The translations under genes and the position numbers were made by a program. Positions 52,494 to 60,763 of a DNA stretch of 64,000 nt are shown here, piece by piece. Every line of letters starts with the position of its first letter. Position 1 is the first letter of the stretch. Location of the stretch: contig CAVEQS010000006.1 of NCBI GenBank assembly GCA_963618015.1, positions 11,637-75,636 on the forward strand. Direction: 5' to 3'. Source of the DNA: Apopatocola sp963618015 (GTDB taxonomy: Bacteria > Bacillota > Clostridia > Oscillospirales > Oscillospiraceae). A model generated the notes under the pieces. It did not search any database. It saw only the letters and a program-made list of their open reading frames with translations, and was not told the origin of the DNA.

Positions 52494-52949
52494 AGGGAGG
52501 TGGCGAGGCGCATAGCGCCGTGACGGAGGGATTGTCATGCGGTATAAACATAACAAAGGACTGGTGCCTTTTGCCAAAGAATTGCGGAAGAAAATGACGA
52601 AAGAAGAGCGACACCTGTGGTACGATTTCTTGCGCAGCTATCCTGTCCGCTTTTTGCGGCAAAAGGTGATAGGGAAATTCATTGTGGATTTCTACTGCGC
52701 CGAAGCAAAACTAGTTATTGAATTGGACGGATCCCAACACGGAGGTGCAGGAGCCATAGAATATGACTCCGAACGGACGGCTTTTCTCAAAAACTACGGC
52801 TTGACTGTGCTTCGCATTCCGAACAACGAAATCCGGTATCATTTCCCGGAGGTTTGCGCTTATATCGATTCGACGGTACAACAATCCCTCAGTCAAAATG
52901 ATTTTTGAAATCATTTTGACAGCTCCCTTTACACAAGGGAGCCTTTGAG
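52472..52949. mobile_element. Inverted-repeat element enclosing a DUF559 gene (repeat copy C)
   Basis: The 478-base unit begins CTCAAAGCCTCCC and ends with the complement CTCAAAGGCTCCC. Each end has TTGTGTAAAGGGAG, then a variable hairpin (left GGCGC...GCGCC; right GTCAAAATGA...TCATTTTGAC), then GAGGGATTGT. Left and right ends differ at two paired positions that keep each end's own hairpin intact. The only gene inside is the DUF559 ORF, whose GGAGGG ribosome site and last codons are repeat sequence. No target duplication is obvious. Confidence 0.65.
52537..52908 (+). CDS. DUF559 endonuclease-domain protein
   Basis: 123 residues. LRKKMTKEERHLWYDFLRSYPVRFLRQKVIGKFIVDFYCAEAKLVIELDGSQH is the DUF559 (Vsr-like, PD-(D/E)XK) core, with the acidic DFYC, ELDGSQH and later ERTAFLKNYGLTVLRIPNNEI. 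A nuclease active site with Asp/Glu residues appears complete. It is encoded wholly within the inverted-repeat element and uses repeat sequence for its ribosome site and C-terminal codons, so it is a candidate for the element's mobility or maintenance enzyme. That role is inference. Confidence 0.85.
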   Translation: MRYKHNKGLVPFAKELRKKMTKEERHLWYDFLRSYPVRFLRQKVIGKFIVDFYCAEAKLVIELDGSQHGGAGAIEYDSERTAFLKNYGLTVLRIPNNEIRYHFPEVCAYIDSTVQQSLSQNDF

Positions 52950-53013
52950 AGGGACGCCGCATTTGTTGGGTACGTCCGTTTCTGTTTCAGAAACAATATA
53001 ATATATATAACAA

Positions 53014-53055
53014 GCTAAACGGCGCGGACGGAAAGGTCACGCCGTTTGGCTTTTT
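53014..53055 (+). terminator. Terminator downstream of the DUF559 element
   Basis: GCTAAACGGCG, 15-base loop, CGCCGTTTGGC, then TTTTTG. Confidence 0.72.
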
Positions 53056-53057
53056 GT

Positions 53058-53951
53058 TTATATATGCGCTTTAAGGAAATCCGCCATGGCGGCGTTGGCA
53101 CGCTGCGCGGCGCTCGTTTCCGGGAGCATCGCGGCGAAGGCGTGGGAGAGCTTTTCCGGCTCGTCCATGTCGAGAAGCTCTGCCTCCGCGCCGTTTTTCT
53201 TTAGAGCCGCGGCAAAGTCGCGGCTGTAGTGGCGGAGAAAGTCGCCGCGCGCCGTTACGAGAAAGCAGGGCGGGAGAGCGGCGATCAGCGCCGGATTTTC
53301 GGGATTGATATATTCCCGGAACGGCGCGCGCTGCCATCCATGCCCATAGACCATGTTCGGGAGGAAGATGCCGATATTATCGAAGCGCGTCGTATAGAAC
53401 ATGCCGGAGATGAGGCCCAGCGCCGCGATATCCGCGGAAAGCTGCGGCACACCGGCGGCGCGGGCCATGGCGGTGTTTTTTCGCATTGCCGCGAGATACA
53501 CGCAGAGATACGCGCCTGCGCTGTCGCCGCAGAGGAGAAGTTTTGAAGCGTCGCCGCCGAAGTCCGGGGCGAGCGCGGCGGCGCGCTCAATGCCCGCCGT
53601 CAGCGCGCGGAACACGGTGAAGATATCAACGTCCGGCACGAGCGGGTATTCGAGGCAGAAAACAACAAAGCCGCGGCGGCACATGTCCGCGCAGAAGAGA
53701 CGGTTGGCCTCCTTTTTACCAAGCAGAAACCCGCCGCCGTGGATGTTCACGAGCACAGGCAGGGCTTCCGTTGCCTCGCGCGGGCGGAATACATCCATCC
53801 GGTGGCAGGGCTGAGCGTCGCCCATATAATCCACGTCCGCCGTAAGGAGAACATCCTCCGGGAACGGGTTTGCCGCATCGTGCCGTGCGAGAAAGCTCTC
53901 AAGCTGCTGCTCCTGCTTTGCCGTCTGAGAGCGGATCATTTTTTCCAGCAT
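53058..53951 (-). CDS. Alpha/beta hydrolase (HSL/carboxylesterase type)
   Basis: 297 residues from ATG 53951; a TTG at 53984 is less likely. The oxyanion motif NIHGGGFLLG, nucleophile elbow LCGDSAGAYL (Ser) and late Asp/His (RGDFLRHY, KLSHAFAAM) form the catalytic set of the hormone-sensitive-lipase group. It would cleave short acyl or acetyl esters in the cytosol. A monocistronic unit with TATAAT just upstream on its strand. Confidence 0.85.
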   Translation of the reverse strand: MLEKMIRSQTAKQEQQLESFLARHDAANPFPEDVLLTADVDYMGDAQPCHRMDVFRPREATEALPVLVNIHGGGFLLGKKEANRLFCADMCRRGFVVFCLEYPLVPDVDIFTVFRALTAGIERAAALAPDFGGDASKLLLCGDSAGAYLCVYLAAMRKNTAMARAAGVPQLSADIAALGLISGMFYTTRFDNIGIFLPNMVYGHGWQRAPFREYINPENPALIAALPPCFLVTARGDFLRHYSRDFAAALKKNGAEAELLDMDEPEKLSHAFAAMLPETSAAQRANAAMADFLKAHI

Positions 53952-53996
53952 AAAACCGCCGCCTTTCGCATGGTTATGCCCCAATTATAACAGAAG

Positions 53997-54024
53997 CCCG
54001 CCGTGCGCACAAGCGCACGGCGGG
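53997..54024. terminator. Perfect hairpin upstream of the hydrolase gene
   Basis: CCCGCCGTGCGC, loop ACAA, GCGCACGGCGGG: a 12-bp stem, probably ending leftward transcription from the oxoamine synthase operon. Confidence 0.6.
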
Positions 54025-54050
54025 ATAAGCGTTGTTGGGAACAGAAGAAA

Positions 54051-54166
54051 ACTCCTTCCGGCACGGCGTTGTGCGCCGTGCCACCTCCCTCAAAGAGGGA
54101 GGCGTTTTAAAAAGGCTCCCTCTTTGAGGGAGCTGTCAGCGGCGGAGCCGCTGACTGAGGGAGTTT
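54051..54166. repeat. Dispersed bipartite hairpin repeat, copy D
   Basis: ACTCCTTCC, hairpin GGCACGGCG..CGCCGTGCC, CCTCCCTC..GAGGGAGG, centre CGTTTTAAAAAG, GCTCCCTC..GAGGGAGC, hairpin CAGCGGCG..CGCTG, ACTGAGGGAGT. It abuts the stop codon of the oxoamine synthase gene. Inside-out arrangement as in copy B. Confidence 0.72.
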
Positions 54167-55678
54167 TTATTCCGGCAGCTTGATGTCGAGCTCGGCGGCG
54201 ACCTCCTGCAGGGTGTCGAGCGCCGTTACGATCTGCTCCGGTTTGTGCTCGGAGATCACGCAGAAGCGCAGCCGCGCCTTGCCGCGCGGCACGGCGGGAT
54301 AGACCGCCGAGGGCGCGAATACGCCGCGCTTTAGAAGCGCCATCGAGAGCGCGAAGGCGTCCTCGTCGCGCCCGACGAGGATCGGCAGAATGGCCGTCTC
54401 GCCGGCGAGACAGGTGTTGAAATGGCGCTTGTGCGCCTCTTCGCGGAAGCAGCGGATGTTCCGGTGCAGGTCTTCCATGATGGAGGGATCGTCCTGCAGA
54501 AGGCGGATGGCCTCGAGCGTTGCCGCGGCAAGCGGGGGCGAAATGCCGACGGAGAATACAAACCCCGGCAGGTTATAGCGCAGATACTCGATGAGCGCAT
54601 GGCTGCCCGCGAGATACCCGCCGCAGGTGCCGAGACCCTTGGAGAGCGTGCCCATTTTAATATCGATATCGTCTCCGGCGAGACCGAAGTATTCGTCCAC
54701 GCCGCCGCCGGTTTTGCCGAGCACGCACGCCGAGTGCGCCTCGTCGATCATGAGAAAGCAGCCGTACTCCTTCTTGATGCGCACGAGCTCCGGCACGGGG
54801 GCAATGTCACCGTCCATGCTGTACACGCCCTCGGCGACGATGAGCACCTTGGCGTATTTATCGCGGCAGGAGCGGAGAATGGTCTCGAGCGCGGCGGTGT
54901 CGTTGTGCGGGAACGGGCGGCTCTCGGCATCCGAGAGGCGCGTGCCCTCGTGGATGGAGTTGTGCGCGAGCGCGTCATAGATAATGAGATCACCCTTGCC
55001 GCAGAAATTGCCGACGATCGTCACGTTTGTGGAATGCCCGCCGACGAGGACAACGGCGTCCTCGGTGTGCTTCCACGCGGCGATGGCGGCTTCCAGCTTT
55101 TTATGGATGGGCTTCTCGCCGCCGAGCAGACGGCTGGCCGAGGCGCTGCACCCGTAGTGCGCGGCGGCCTCCTGCGCGGCCTTGACGGTCTCCGGCCGGC
55201 CGGACATGCCGGCGTAGTTATAGGAACTGAAATTTAAAATCTCGCGCCCGTCGTGGAGCGAGGTATCGCGCAGCGGCGAATCGTTGCAGAGAAAGTACGG
55301 GTTGCCGGTCTCGTCCGCTGTGCGCAGGCGCTGCTGAAAAGCGGCGTACTCCGGCGTATCCTCAAAGCGCGTGATCGGCGTGACGGCGGTTTCCTCCGGC
55401 GCGGCTTCCGGTGCGCCGCCCTGCTCTAAGCGCAGCAGCAGAAGCGCCGCGTCCTCCACGCACCGGCAGAGGGCGTATTCCTCCTCCGGCACGCGCTCGC
55501 CGCAGATCTCTTCAAGATGCACTGCCACATCGAGACTATCGAGACTGTCGCCGCCGAGCTCGTCGAAGAAGTCGGCGGTGTCGGAGATGGTGTCCGCACC
55601 GATCATCAGCGTCTGCGCGAACGTTTCGCGCACGAGTTCGCGCAGCTCTTCAAGGCGTTTGGCTTCCTGTTCGTTCAT
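54167..55678 (-). CDS. Acyl carrier protein fused to an alpha-oxoamine synthase
   Basis: 503 residues. Residues 1-90 are an acyl carrier domain with the phosphopantetheine site GGDSLDSLD (Ser45). Residues 110-500 are a PLP enzyme of the AONS/KBL/serine-palmitoyltransferase family: FSSYNYAGMSG, SASASRLLGGEKPIHKKLE, DALAHNSIHEG, MIDEAHSACVLG and GTLSKGLGTCGGYLAGS (Lys347 Schiff base). It should condense an acyl chain held by its own carrier with an amino acid, releasing CO2. An SDR reductase precedes it by 24 bases, matching the first two steps of sphingoid-base-type lipid synthesis. True biotin BioF is less likely given the fusion and lack of bio genes. Confidence 0.87.
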   Translation of the reverse strand: MNEQEAKRLEELRELVRETFAQTLMIGADTISDTADFFDELGGDSLDSLDVAVHLEEICGERVPEEEYALCRCVEDAALLLLRLEQGGAPEAAPEETAVTPITRFEDTPEYAAFQQRLRTADETGNPYFLCNDSPLRDTSLHDGREILNFSSYNYAGMSGRPETVKAAQEAAAHYGCSASASRLLGGEKPIHKKLEAAIAAWKHTEDAVVLVGGHSTNVTIVGNFCGKGDLIIYDALAHNSIHEGTRLSDAESRPFPHNDTAALETILRSCRDKYAKVLIVAEGVYSMDGDIAPVPELVRIKKEYGCFLMIDEAHSACVLGKTGGGVDEYFGLAGDDIDIKMGTLSKGLGTCGGYLAGSHALIEYLRYNLPGFVFSVGISPPLAAATLEAIRLLQDDPSIMEDLHRNIRCFREEAHKRHFNTCLAGETAILPILVGRDEDAFALSMALLKRGVFAPSAVYPAVPRGKARLRFCVISEHKPEQIVTALDTLQEVAAELDIKLPE

Positions 55679-55702
55679 GGGAAAACTCCTTTCGGGGTGG
55701 TT

Positions 55703-56500
55703 TTAGTCGGCGTACATTTTGCCGAGAATGGCGTTGGCCGCCGTCGAGGGCAGCAGCCGCATGAGAAAAATAACAAGCTGGTAGACAAATCCAACGGTGT
55801 AAAACACCTTGCGGCTCTTCGAGAGCGCCGCGCGGCCCAGCGCTGCGCCGACGACCGAAGCGGCCACACCGCCGCGCTCGTCCTTTTCCATTTTCGCAAC
55901 GCTGCGCGAGATGCGCCCGCCGTATTCCTCGTCCCCGGCAAAGCTGCGTGCGCGGGCATCGGTGAAGCCGGTGCGCGTATCGCCGGGCATCACGGCGCTG
56001 ATGCGGATGCCGTAAGGCCGCACTTCGTTGCCGACGGACATCGTAAACGAGTTTATTGCAGCCTTGGAAACGGAATAATAAGTCTGGAAGGGAATGGGTG
56101 TCACGGCGGCGACGGAGCTCGTATTCACGATCCGCCCGCTGCGCTGCGCGCGCATCACGGGCAGCACCGCGCGCGTGACGCGCACCATGCCCCAGAAATT
56201 GACCTCCAGCTGGCGCTTGGCCTCCTCGACGGACGTGAATTCCGCCGCGCCGGAAATGCCGAACCCGGCGTTGTTGAGCAATATGTCGATGCGCCCCTCG
56301 GCGTCGAGAACCGAGCGCACCGCTGCAGCGACGGATGCTTCATCCGTTACGTCCGCCGTCACATGATGAATGGACGCGCTGCCGCCGCTTCTTTCATGGC
56401 GGGAGAACTCGTACACCGTGCAGCCGTGCGCGGCAAGATATTCCGCCGCCGCCGCGCCGATGCCGGAGCTGCCGCCCGTGACGATCGCGACCTGTCCCAT
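55703..56500 (-). CDS. Short-chain dehydrogenase/reductase, 3-ketosphinganine-reductase-like
   Basis: 265 residues. NAD(P) motif TGGSSGIG (8-15), NNAGFGISG, catalytic Ser129 and YSVSK (Tyr142, Lys146). The C-terminal tail FYTVGFVYQLVIFLMRLLPSTAANAILGKMYAD is hydrophobic and would hold the enzyme on the membrane, as in ketosphinganine reductases. It lies directly upstream of the ACP-oxoamine synthase in one operon, so reduction of the 3-keto product to an amino alcohol is the natural proposal. Confidence 0.85.
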   Translation of the reverse strand: MGQVAIVTGGSSGIGAAAAEYLAAHGCTVYEFSRHERSGGSASIHHVTADVTDEASVAAAVRSVLDAEGRIDILLNNAGFGISGAAEFTSVEEAKRQLEVNFWGMVRVTRAVLPVMRAQRSGRIVNTSSVAAVTPIPFQTYYSVSKAAINSFTMSVGNEVRPYGIRISAVMPGDTRTGFTDARARSFAGDEEYGGRISRSVAKMEKDERGGVAASVVGAALGRAALSKSRKVFYTVGFVYQLVIFLMRLLPSTAANAILGKMYAD

Positions 56501-56617
56501 GGAAGGACCCTCCTTAATGATATGGATAGTTAAAATTATTTATATAAAAAACTTGATGCAAGTATACCGCCGCGCGCTGCGCCTGTCAATAGGACAAACG
56601 TGCCGCGCACGTACATT

Positions 56618-56646
56618 TTGACAAACGAGCGCCGCGGGCTTATGAT
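56618..56646 (+). promoter_or_regulatory. Promoter of the M42 aminopeptidase gene
   Basis: TTGACA (56618-56623), 17-base spacer, TATGAT (56641-56646), about 32 bases before the ATG. It shares the gap with the divergent SDR operon. Confidence 0.78.
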
Positions 56647-56677
56647 GTTGCCATCTCATAGAAAAGAGGAAATTTCC

Positions 56678-57718
56678 ATGATCGAATTTGACCGCCGTCA
56701 ATTTGAAGAATATGCCCGCGCCGTATTTACGACCGACTCCCCCTCCGGCTGCGCGGCTGAGGCGATCGCACTCATCAAAAAGTATGTGGAGGAACTCGGC
56801 TACACGACGCGCATTCACAACAAGGGCACGCTTGAGGTAGATGTACCGGGACTCGATAACAGCAAGACCGTGGCGACCTCGGCGCACGTCGACACGCTGG
56901 GGCTGATGGTGCGCAGCGTGAAGGGCGGCGGAACGCTCGCTCTTACAAAGGTCGGCGGGCCGATCTGCCCGACGCTCGACGGCGAATACTGCACGGTGCT
57001 CACGCGCGAGGGCAAACGCTACAGCGGCACGATCCTCTCGCTTGCCCCGGCGGTGCACGTCTACCCGGACGCCGCGACGATGCCGCGGGATGTGGATCAT
57101 CTCGAGGTGCGGCTCGACGAGGAAGTGAAAAACGCCGAGGACGTCAAGGCGCTCGGCATCGATAACGGCGATTTCGTGTTCATCGATCCGAAATTCACGA
57201 TGACCGAATCGGGCTTTTTGAAGTCCCGGTTCATCGACGACAAGGCGAGCGCGGTGCTGCTCCTTCTTCTGCTGCGCTGGTGCAGCGAGAAAAAGGTGGC
57301 GTTCCGCCATCCGGCACGCATATACTTTGTCGTGTTTGAAGAGGTCGGCCACGGCGCGAGCGCGCTCGCGCGCGATATCGACGAGTTTGTCACCGTGGAT
57401 ATGGGCTGCGTGGGGCTCGATCTTGCGGGCAACGAATACGCGGTGTCCATCTGCGCGAAGGATTCCGGCGGGCCGTACGACTATGAGCTCACGAACCGTC
57501 TCATCGCGCTCGCAAAAAAGCATGAGCTGCCGTACACGGTGGATATTTTCCCGTTTTATGGCTCGGACGTCGGCGCTGCCTGGCACGCAGGGGTCGACTG
57601 CAAGGGCGCGCTCATCGGCAGCGGCGTGTGCGCCAGCCACGGCATGGAGCGCACGCACGTAAAGGGACTCGAGGCAACGCTCAAGCTCATGTATCTCTAT
57701 CTCTGCGGCGAGGATTAA
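56678..57718 (+). CDS. M42-family metallo-aminopeptidase
   Basis: 346 residues from ATG 56678 (AAGAGGA ahead). Metal and catalytic residues: SAHVDTLGLMV, FIDDKASAVLLL, FVVFEEVGHGAS (Glu-Glu pair), VDMGCVGLD and the final GSGVCASHGMERTHVKGLEA. The dodecameric TET-like peptidases of this family trim peptides in the cytosol. The opening motif TDSPSGCAAEAI is typical. Followed 18 bases later by a membrane coiled-coil gene. Confidence 0.9.
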   Translation: MIEFDRRQFEEYARAVFTTDSPSGCAAEAIALIKKYVEELGYTTRIHNKGTLEVDVPGLDNSKTVATSAHVDTLGLMVRSVKGGGTLALTKVGGPICPTLDGEYCTVLTREGKRYSGTILSLAPAVHVYPDAATMPRDVDHLEVRLDEEVKNAEDVKALGIDNGDFVFIDPKFTMTESGFLKSRFIDDKASAVLLLLLLRWCSEKKVAFRHPARIYFVVFEEVGHGASALARDIDEFVTVDMGCVGLDLAGNEYAVSICAKDSGGPYDYELTNRLIALAKKHELPYTVDIFPFYGSDVGAAWHAGVDCKGALIGSGVCASHGMERTHVKGLEATLKLMYLYLCGED

Positions 57719-57736
57719 AAAAGGGGAGGGCTTCCG

Positions 57737-58228
57737 ATGGAGGAGCTGGAAAGAAAACGCCTGCATTGGCAGAAGGTGACGGCAGTTGTGTGCGTACTGC
57801 TGCTCATCGTTGTGACGGCGAGCTCGGCGCTGGCTTTTATCAGCGTGCGGCGGTACGCCCCGCGCATCGAACACATCGTCTCGCGGCTCGACAGCGTGAC
57901 GGCGGAGCTCGATGCACTCGATACGCAGCGGCTCGTCGATACCGTGAACGGCCTTACCGAGCAGCTCGAGGCGGCGCAGCTTGCCGATACGCTCGATTCG
58001 CTGCGCACGATCGCCGCGCAGCTCGAGAAGGTAGACTGGGCATCGCTTGAGCAGAGCACCGGCGATATGCTCAGTCAGGCGCAGCGGAGCCTTACCGCCG
58101 CGGAAGAGGCGCTCTCCGCCGTGAACGATGCTGCGGAAAAGCTCGATGTGGAGGGACTCAATACGGCGGTCACGGAGCTGCTCGCCGTTATGCAGCCGCT
58201 CGCGGAGTTTTTCGCGCGGTTCAAATGA
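57737..58228 (+). CDS. Membrane-anchored coiled-coil protein
   Basis: 163 residues. A charged N-terminus, one membrane segment (about 14-37), then an almost uninterrupted helical heptad region (RIEHIVSRLDSVTAELDALDTQRLVDTVNGLTEQLEAAQLADTLDSLRTIAAQLEKVDW...). No known domain. Probably an extracytoplasmic helical stalk; co-transcribed with the peptidase. Confidence 0.72.
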   Translation: MEELERKRLHWQKVTAVVCVLLLIVVTASSALAFISVRRYAPRIEHIVSRLDSVTAELDALDTQRLVDTVNGLTEQLEAAQLADTLDSLRTIAAQLEKVDWASLEQSTGDMLSQAQRSLTAAEEALSAVNDAAEKLDVEGLNTAVTELLAVMQPLAEFFARFK

Positions 58229-58272
58229 AATGAACCGGACGGCACGCTGGGGCGTCTGTATCTGCGATGGAA

Positions 58273-58400
58273 AAACCCTCCAGTCATGGCCTCGCCGTGC
58301 CAGCCTCCCTATTAGGGAGGCCAAGTAAGGCCTCAAAAAACAAACTTGCCTCCCCTAATAGGGGAGGTGGCAAAGCCAAAGGCTTTGACGGAAGGGTTTG
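58273..58400. repeat. Dispersed bipartite hairpin repeat, copy E
   Basis: AAACCCTCCAGTCATGGC, CCTCCCTATTAGGGAGG, AAG-rich centre, CCTCCCCTAATAGGGGAGG, hairpin AAAGCCAAAGGCTTT, GACGGAAGGGTTT. Inside-out arrangement. It lies between the coiled-coil gene and a lipoprotein gene. Confidence 0.72.
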
Positions 58401-58426
58401 CCCTCTACGAAAGGAGAAAAACCAAA

Positions 58427-58831
58427 ATGAAACGCTTCGTATCCCTGCTTCTGGCCGGAGTGCTTCTGCTCGCTCTCGCCGCCTGCGGCGGCAGCGTGAA
58501 GAATGTGCAGACAAAGGCCGTGGCGTCCGAGATGTACACGCAGAACGATATTGACGCCGCCATCGACGTGATCAAAAAAGACTTCTCCCGCAGCTGGAAG
58601 GGCTGCACGCTCACCGAGATCTCCTACGCCGGGGACGATGTATCGCGCGAGCATCAGGAATGGGCGGATCGGAACGGAGCCGACGAGGTACTTGTCCTCA
58701 CATCCACCTTCGATGTGGACGAATCCGGCGCAAGCCCCACGCTCAACCCGGGACAGACCTACACAAAGTGGATGTGGATCCTTGTCCGCTCAAACGGCGG
58801 GGCGTGGCAGCATGTCGACCACGGATATTAA
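58427..58831 (+). CDS. Small lipoprotein of unknown function
   Basis: 134 residues from ATG 58427 after AAAGGAG. Signal peptide with lipobox LAAC (Cys20). The mature part has an N-terminal helix (SEMYTQNDIDAAIDVIKKDFSRSWKGCTLTEISYAGDDVSREHQEW) and strands ending GQTYTKWMWILVRSNGGAWQHVDHGY, a small NTF2/DUF4829-like shape seen in many clostridial lipoproteins. The family name is uncertain. Promoter probably within or just after repeat copy E. Confidence 0.75.
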   Translation: MKRFVSLLLAGVLLLALAACGGSVKNVQTKAVASEMYTQNDIDAAIDVIKKDFSRSWKGCTLTEISYAGDDVSREHQEWADRNGADEVLVLTSTFDVDESGASPTLNPGQTYTKWMWILVRSNGGAWQHVDHGY

Positions 58832-58847
58832 AGTTGAATGCACGAAA

Positions 58848-58885
58848 AAAGAGAGCCGGTTTTCTGCGGAAAACCGGCTCTCTTT
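58848..58885. terminator. Bidirectional terminator
   Basis: AAAGAGAGCCGGTTTT, loop CTGCGG, AAAACCGGCTCTCTTT: a 16-bp perfect stem between convergent genes. Confidence 0.9.
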
Positions 58886-58899
58886 ATGTGTGAAGAAAA

Positions 58900-59787
58900 T
58901 CAGTCGAACAGATGCACAAACGCCTTCTGCTCGGGCGTGAGCGTAACGCTGCGGTTCCAGATGAGATGCGCCTTGGAGACGATCTCCGGACTGTCGATGC
59001 GCTTCATGACGAGCGTGGGATCGGAGTTCTGGATCGCGGAGGTATACGGCGCGATGGCCACGCCGATGCCGGACGCCGCCCAGCTCAGCGAGGAGGCAAT
59101 GTTGTCGTTCTGGCAGATGATGTTGGGGATGAAGCCCTGGCGGCGGCAGGCGTTGGTGAAGAGATCGTAATACCGTCGGTGGATGATGATGGGCGTGTCC
59201 TGCAGGCTGGTGAGCGCCACGACCTGCGCATCGTCGGCAGGGAAGAAGTTCGGCTTGCCGATGGCGGTGAAGTAGTCCTGCCCACCCTCGCCGAGGGCGG
59301 TGTCGCGGATGGGACGGGAGCTGTAAGCCCCGACGTTGAACGGCTCGCGCACAATACCGAAATCGACCACACCGGTGGCGAGCATATCGAGAATGCTCGT
59401 CGTGCTGCCCTCGTGGAGGACGAACTCCACGTGCGGGTAGCGCTCCTTGAGCTTGAGCACTTTGTCCGGCAGAACACGGTTGCAGATCGAGGAGATCGTA
59501 CCGAGATGGATGGTGTACCGCTCCTCCTCGTTGGCCGACTGCATGAGCAGCAGCGTTTCGTTTACTTTGTCTATGATCTCACGGGCGCGCTCGCGCAGGA
59601 GGATGCCCTTCGGCGTGATGATCATGTTTTTCTTATCGCGGATAAAAAGCTGGCAGCCGAGCTCCTCCTCCAGCCCCTTGAGCTGAAGACTCAGCGGCGG
59701 CTGAGAGATGCGCAGGGAGTTGGCGGCTTTGGTGATGCTGCCGTTTTCGGCGATGGCAAGAAAGTATTCAAGCTGCTTGAGCGTCAT
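58900..59787 (-). CDS. LysR-family regulator divergent from yqeB-selD
   Basis: 295 residues. HTH 1-58 (MTLKQLEYFLAIAENGSITKAANSLRISQPPLSLQLKGLEEELGCQLFIR); effector domain 90-290 with CbbR/CynR-like pattern. Divergent from yqeB-selD-MFS-EamA; a 6-bp inverted repeat in the gap is a candidate site. It may sense selenium, purine or molybdenum-hydroxylase substrate status, which the sequence cannot settle. Confidence 0.88.
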   Translation of the reverse strand: MTLKQLEYFLAIAENGSITKAANSLRISQPPLSLQLKGLEEELGCQLFIRDKKNMIITPKGILLRERAREIIDKVNETLLLMQSANEEERYTIHLGTISSICNRVLPDKVLKLKERYPHVEFVLHEGSTTSILDMLATGVVDFGIVREPFNVGAYSSRPIRDTALGEGGQDYFTAIGKPNFFPADDAQVVALTSLQDTPIIIHRRYYDLFTNACRRQGFIPNIICQNDNIASSLSWAASGIGVAIAPYTSAIQNSDPTLVMKRIDSPEIVSKAHLIWNRSVTLTPEQKAFVHLFD

Positions 59788-59813
59788 GACAGGGCACTTC
59801 CTCTTTGTATATC

Positions 59814-59896
59814 GATATTATATGAATATCATATGAAAAGTTCGATAAAAAGTCAAGAGTTAATGACCTTGACAAGCCGTTATTCCATATTATACT
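59814..59896 (+). promoter_or_regulatory. Divergent control region of LysR and yqeB
   Basis: Inverted repeat GATATT-ATATG-AATATC (59814-59830), then plus-strand TTGACA (59869-59874), 16-base spacer, TATACT (59891-59896), 31 bases before yqeB. Confidence 0.65.
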
Positions 59897-59926
59897 GGAC
59901 GTAGAATGCTATAAGGAGAACAAATC

Positions 59927-60763
59927 ATGCTTGTAATGATAAAAGGCGCCGGAGACATCGCCTCCGGTATCGCGCTGCGCCTCTGGCGCGCGGGGATCAA
60001 CGTTGTGATGACCGATCTCCCGAAGCCCTCGTCCATCCGCCGCAGCGTCTGCTTTTCCGAGGCGGTGTACCATGGGGAGACGAAGGTAGAGGAGGTGCAC
60101 GCCCGGCTTGCCGAAAATGCCGCGGACGCGCTTCGCCTGCTGAAGGAAAACATTTTGCCTGTGATCATCGATCCGAAGGCGGAGAGCGCGAAGGAGCTTC
60201 GTCCGGACGTGATCGTGGACGCGATCCTCGCCAAGGAAAATTTCGGCACCGCCATCGCCGACGCGCCCGGCGTTATCGGCGTCGGTCCCGGCTTCAACGC
60301 CGGAGTGGACTGCCACGCCGTGGTGGAGACGATGCGCGGCCACACGCTCGGCCGCGTGATCTGGTCGGGCAGCGCCATTCCGAATACCGGCGTGCCCGGC
60401 AGCATCGGCGGCTATACGATCGAGCGCGTGATGCACTCGCCCTGCGCGGGAGAGTTCCGCGCCCTGCGAAAAATCGGCGACACGGTCGAGGCGGGGGAGA
60501 CCGTCGCCACCATCGGCGGCGAGCCGCTGTACGCCAAGATCACCGGCACGCTCCGCGGCATATTGCCGGAGGGGTTTTATGTTCCGCGCAAGGGCTTCAA
60601 GAGCGCGGACGTTGATCCCCGCTGCCGGCTCTTCCACTGCTTCACCGCGTCCGATAAGGCGCTGGCCGTCGGCGGCGGCGTGCTGGAAGCGGTGCTGATG
60701 CTCACCTCCGCCGTGGGTACGGCGAGAAAACCGGAGAAACGAGGAGAAGATTATGGAAAATGA
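59927..60763 (+). CDS. yqeB: Selenium-dependent molybdenum hydroxylase system protein YqeB (EF2563 type)
   Basis: 278 residues. The N-terminal Rossmann-like motif VMIKGAGDIASGIALRLWRAGINVVMTDL is diagnostic of the EF2563/YqeB family, found together with selD and selenium-labile molybdenum hydroxylases. C-terminal half includes GVGPGFNAGVDCHAVVETMRGHTLGRVIWSGSAIPNTGVPG and a biotinyl-like segment (RALRKIGDTVEAGETVATIGG). Its exact chemistry is unproven; it is thought to help install or supply selenium for the Mo cofactor site. AAGGAG precedes the ATG; it overlaps selD by 11 bases. Confidence 0.88.
   Translation: MLVMIKGAGDIASGIALRLWRAGINVVMTDLPKPSSIRRSVCFSEAVYHGETKVEEVHARLAENAADALRLLKENILPVIIDPKAESAKELRPDVIVDAILAKENFGTAIADAPGVIGVGPGFNAGVDCHAVVETMRGHTLGRVIWSGSAIPNTGVPGSIGGYTIERVMHSPCAGEFRALRKIGDTVEAGETVATIGGEPLYAKITGTLRGILPEGFYVPRKGFKSADVDPRCRLFHCFTASDKALAVGGGVLEAVLMLTSAVGTARKPEKRGEDYGK

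Noticed and set aside
54167..55678. Biotin synthesis BioF
   Set aside because: An N-terminal carrier domain and SDR partner do not fit BioF, and no other bio genes are present.
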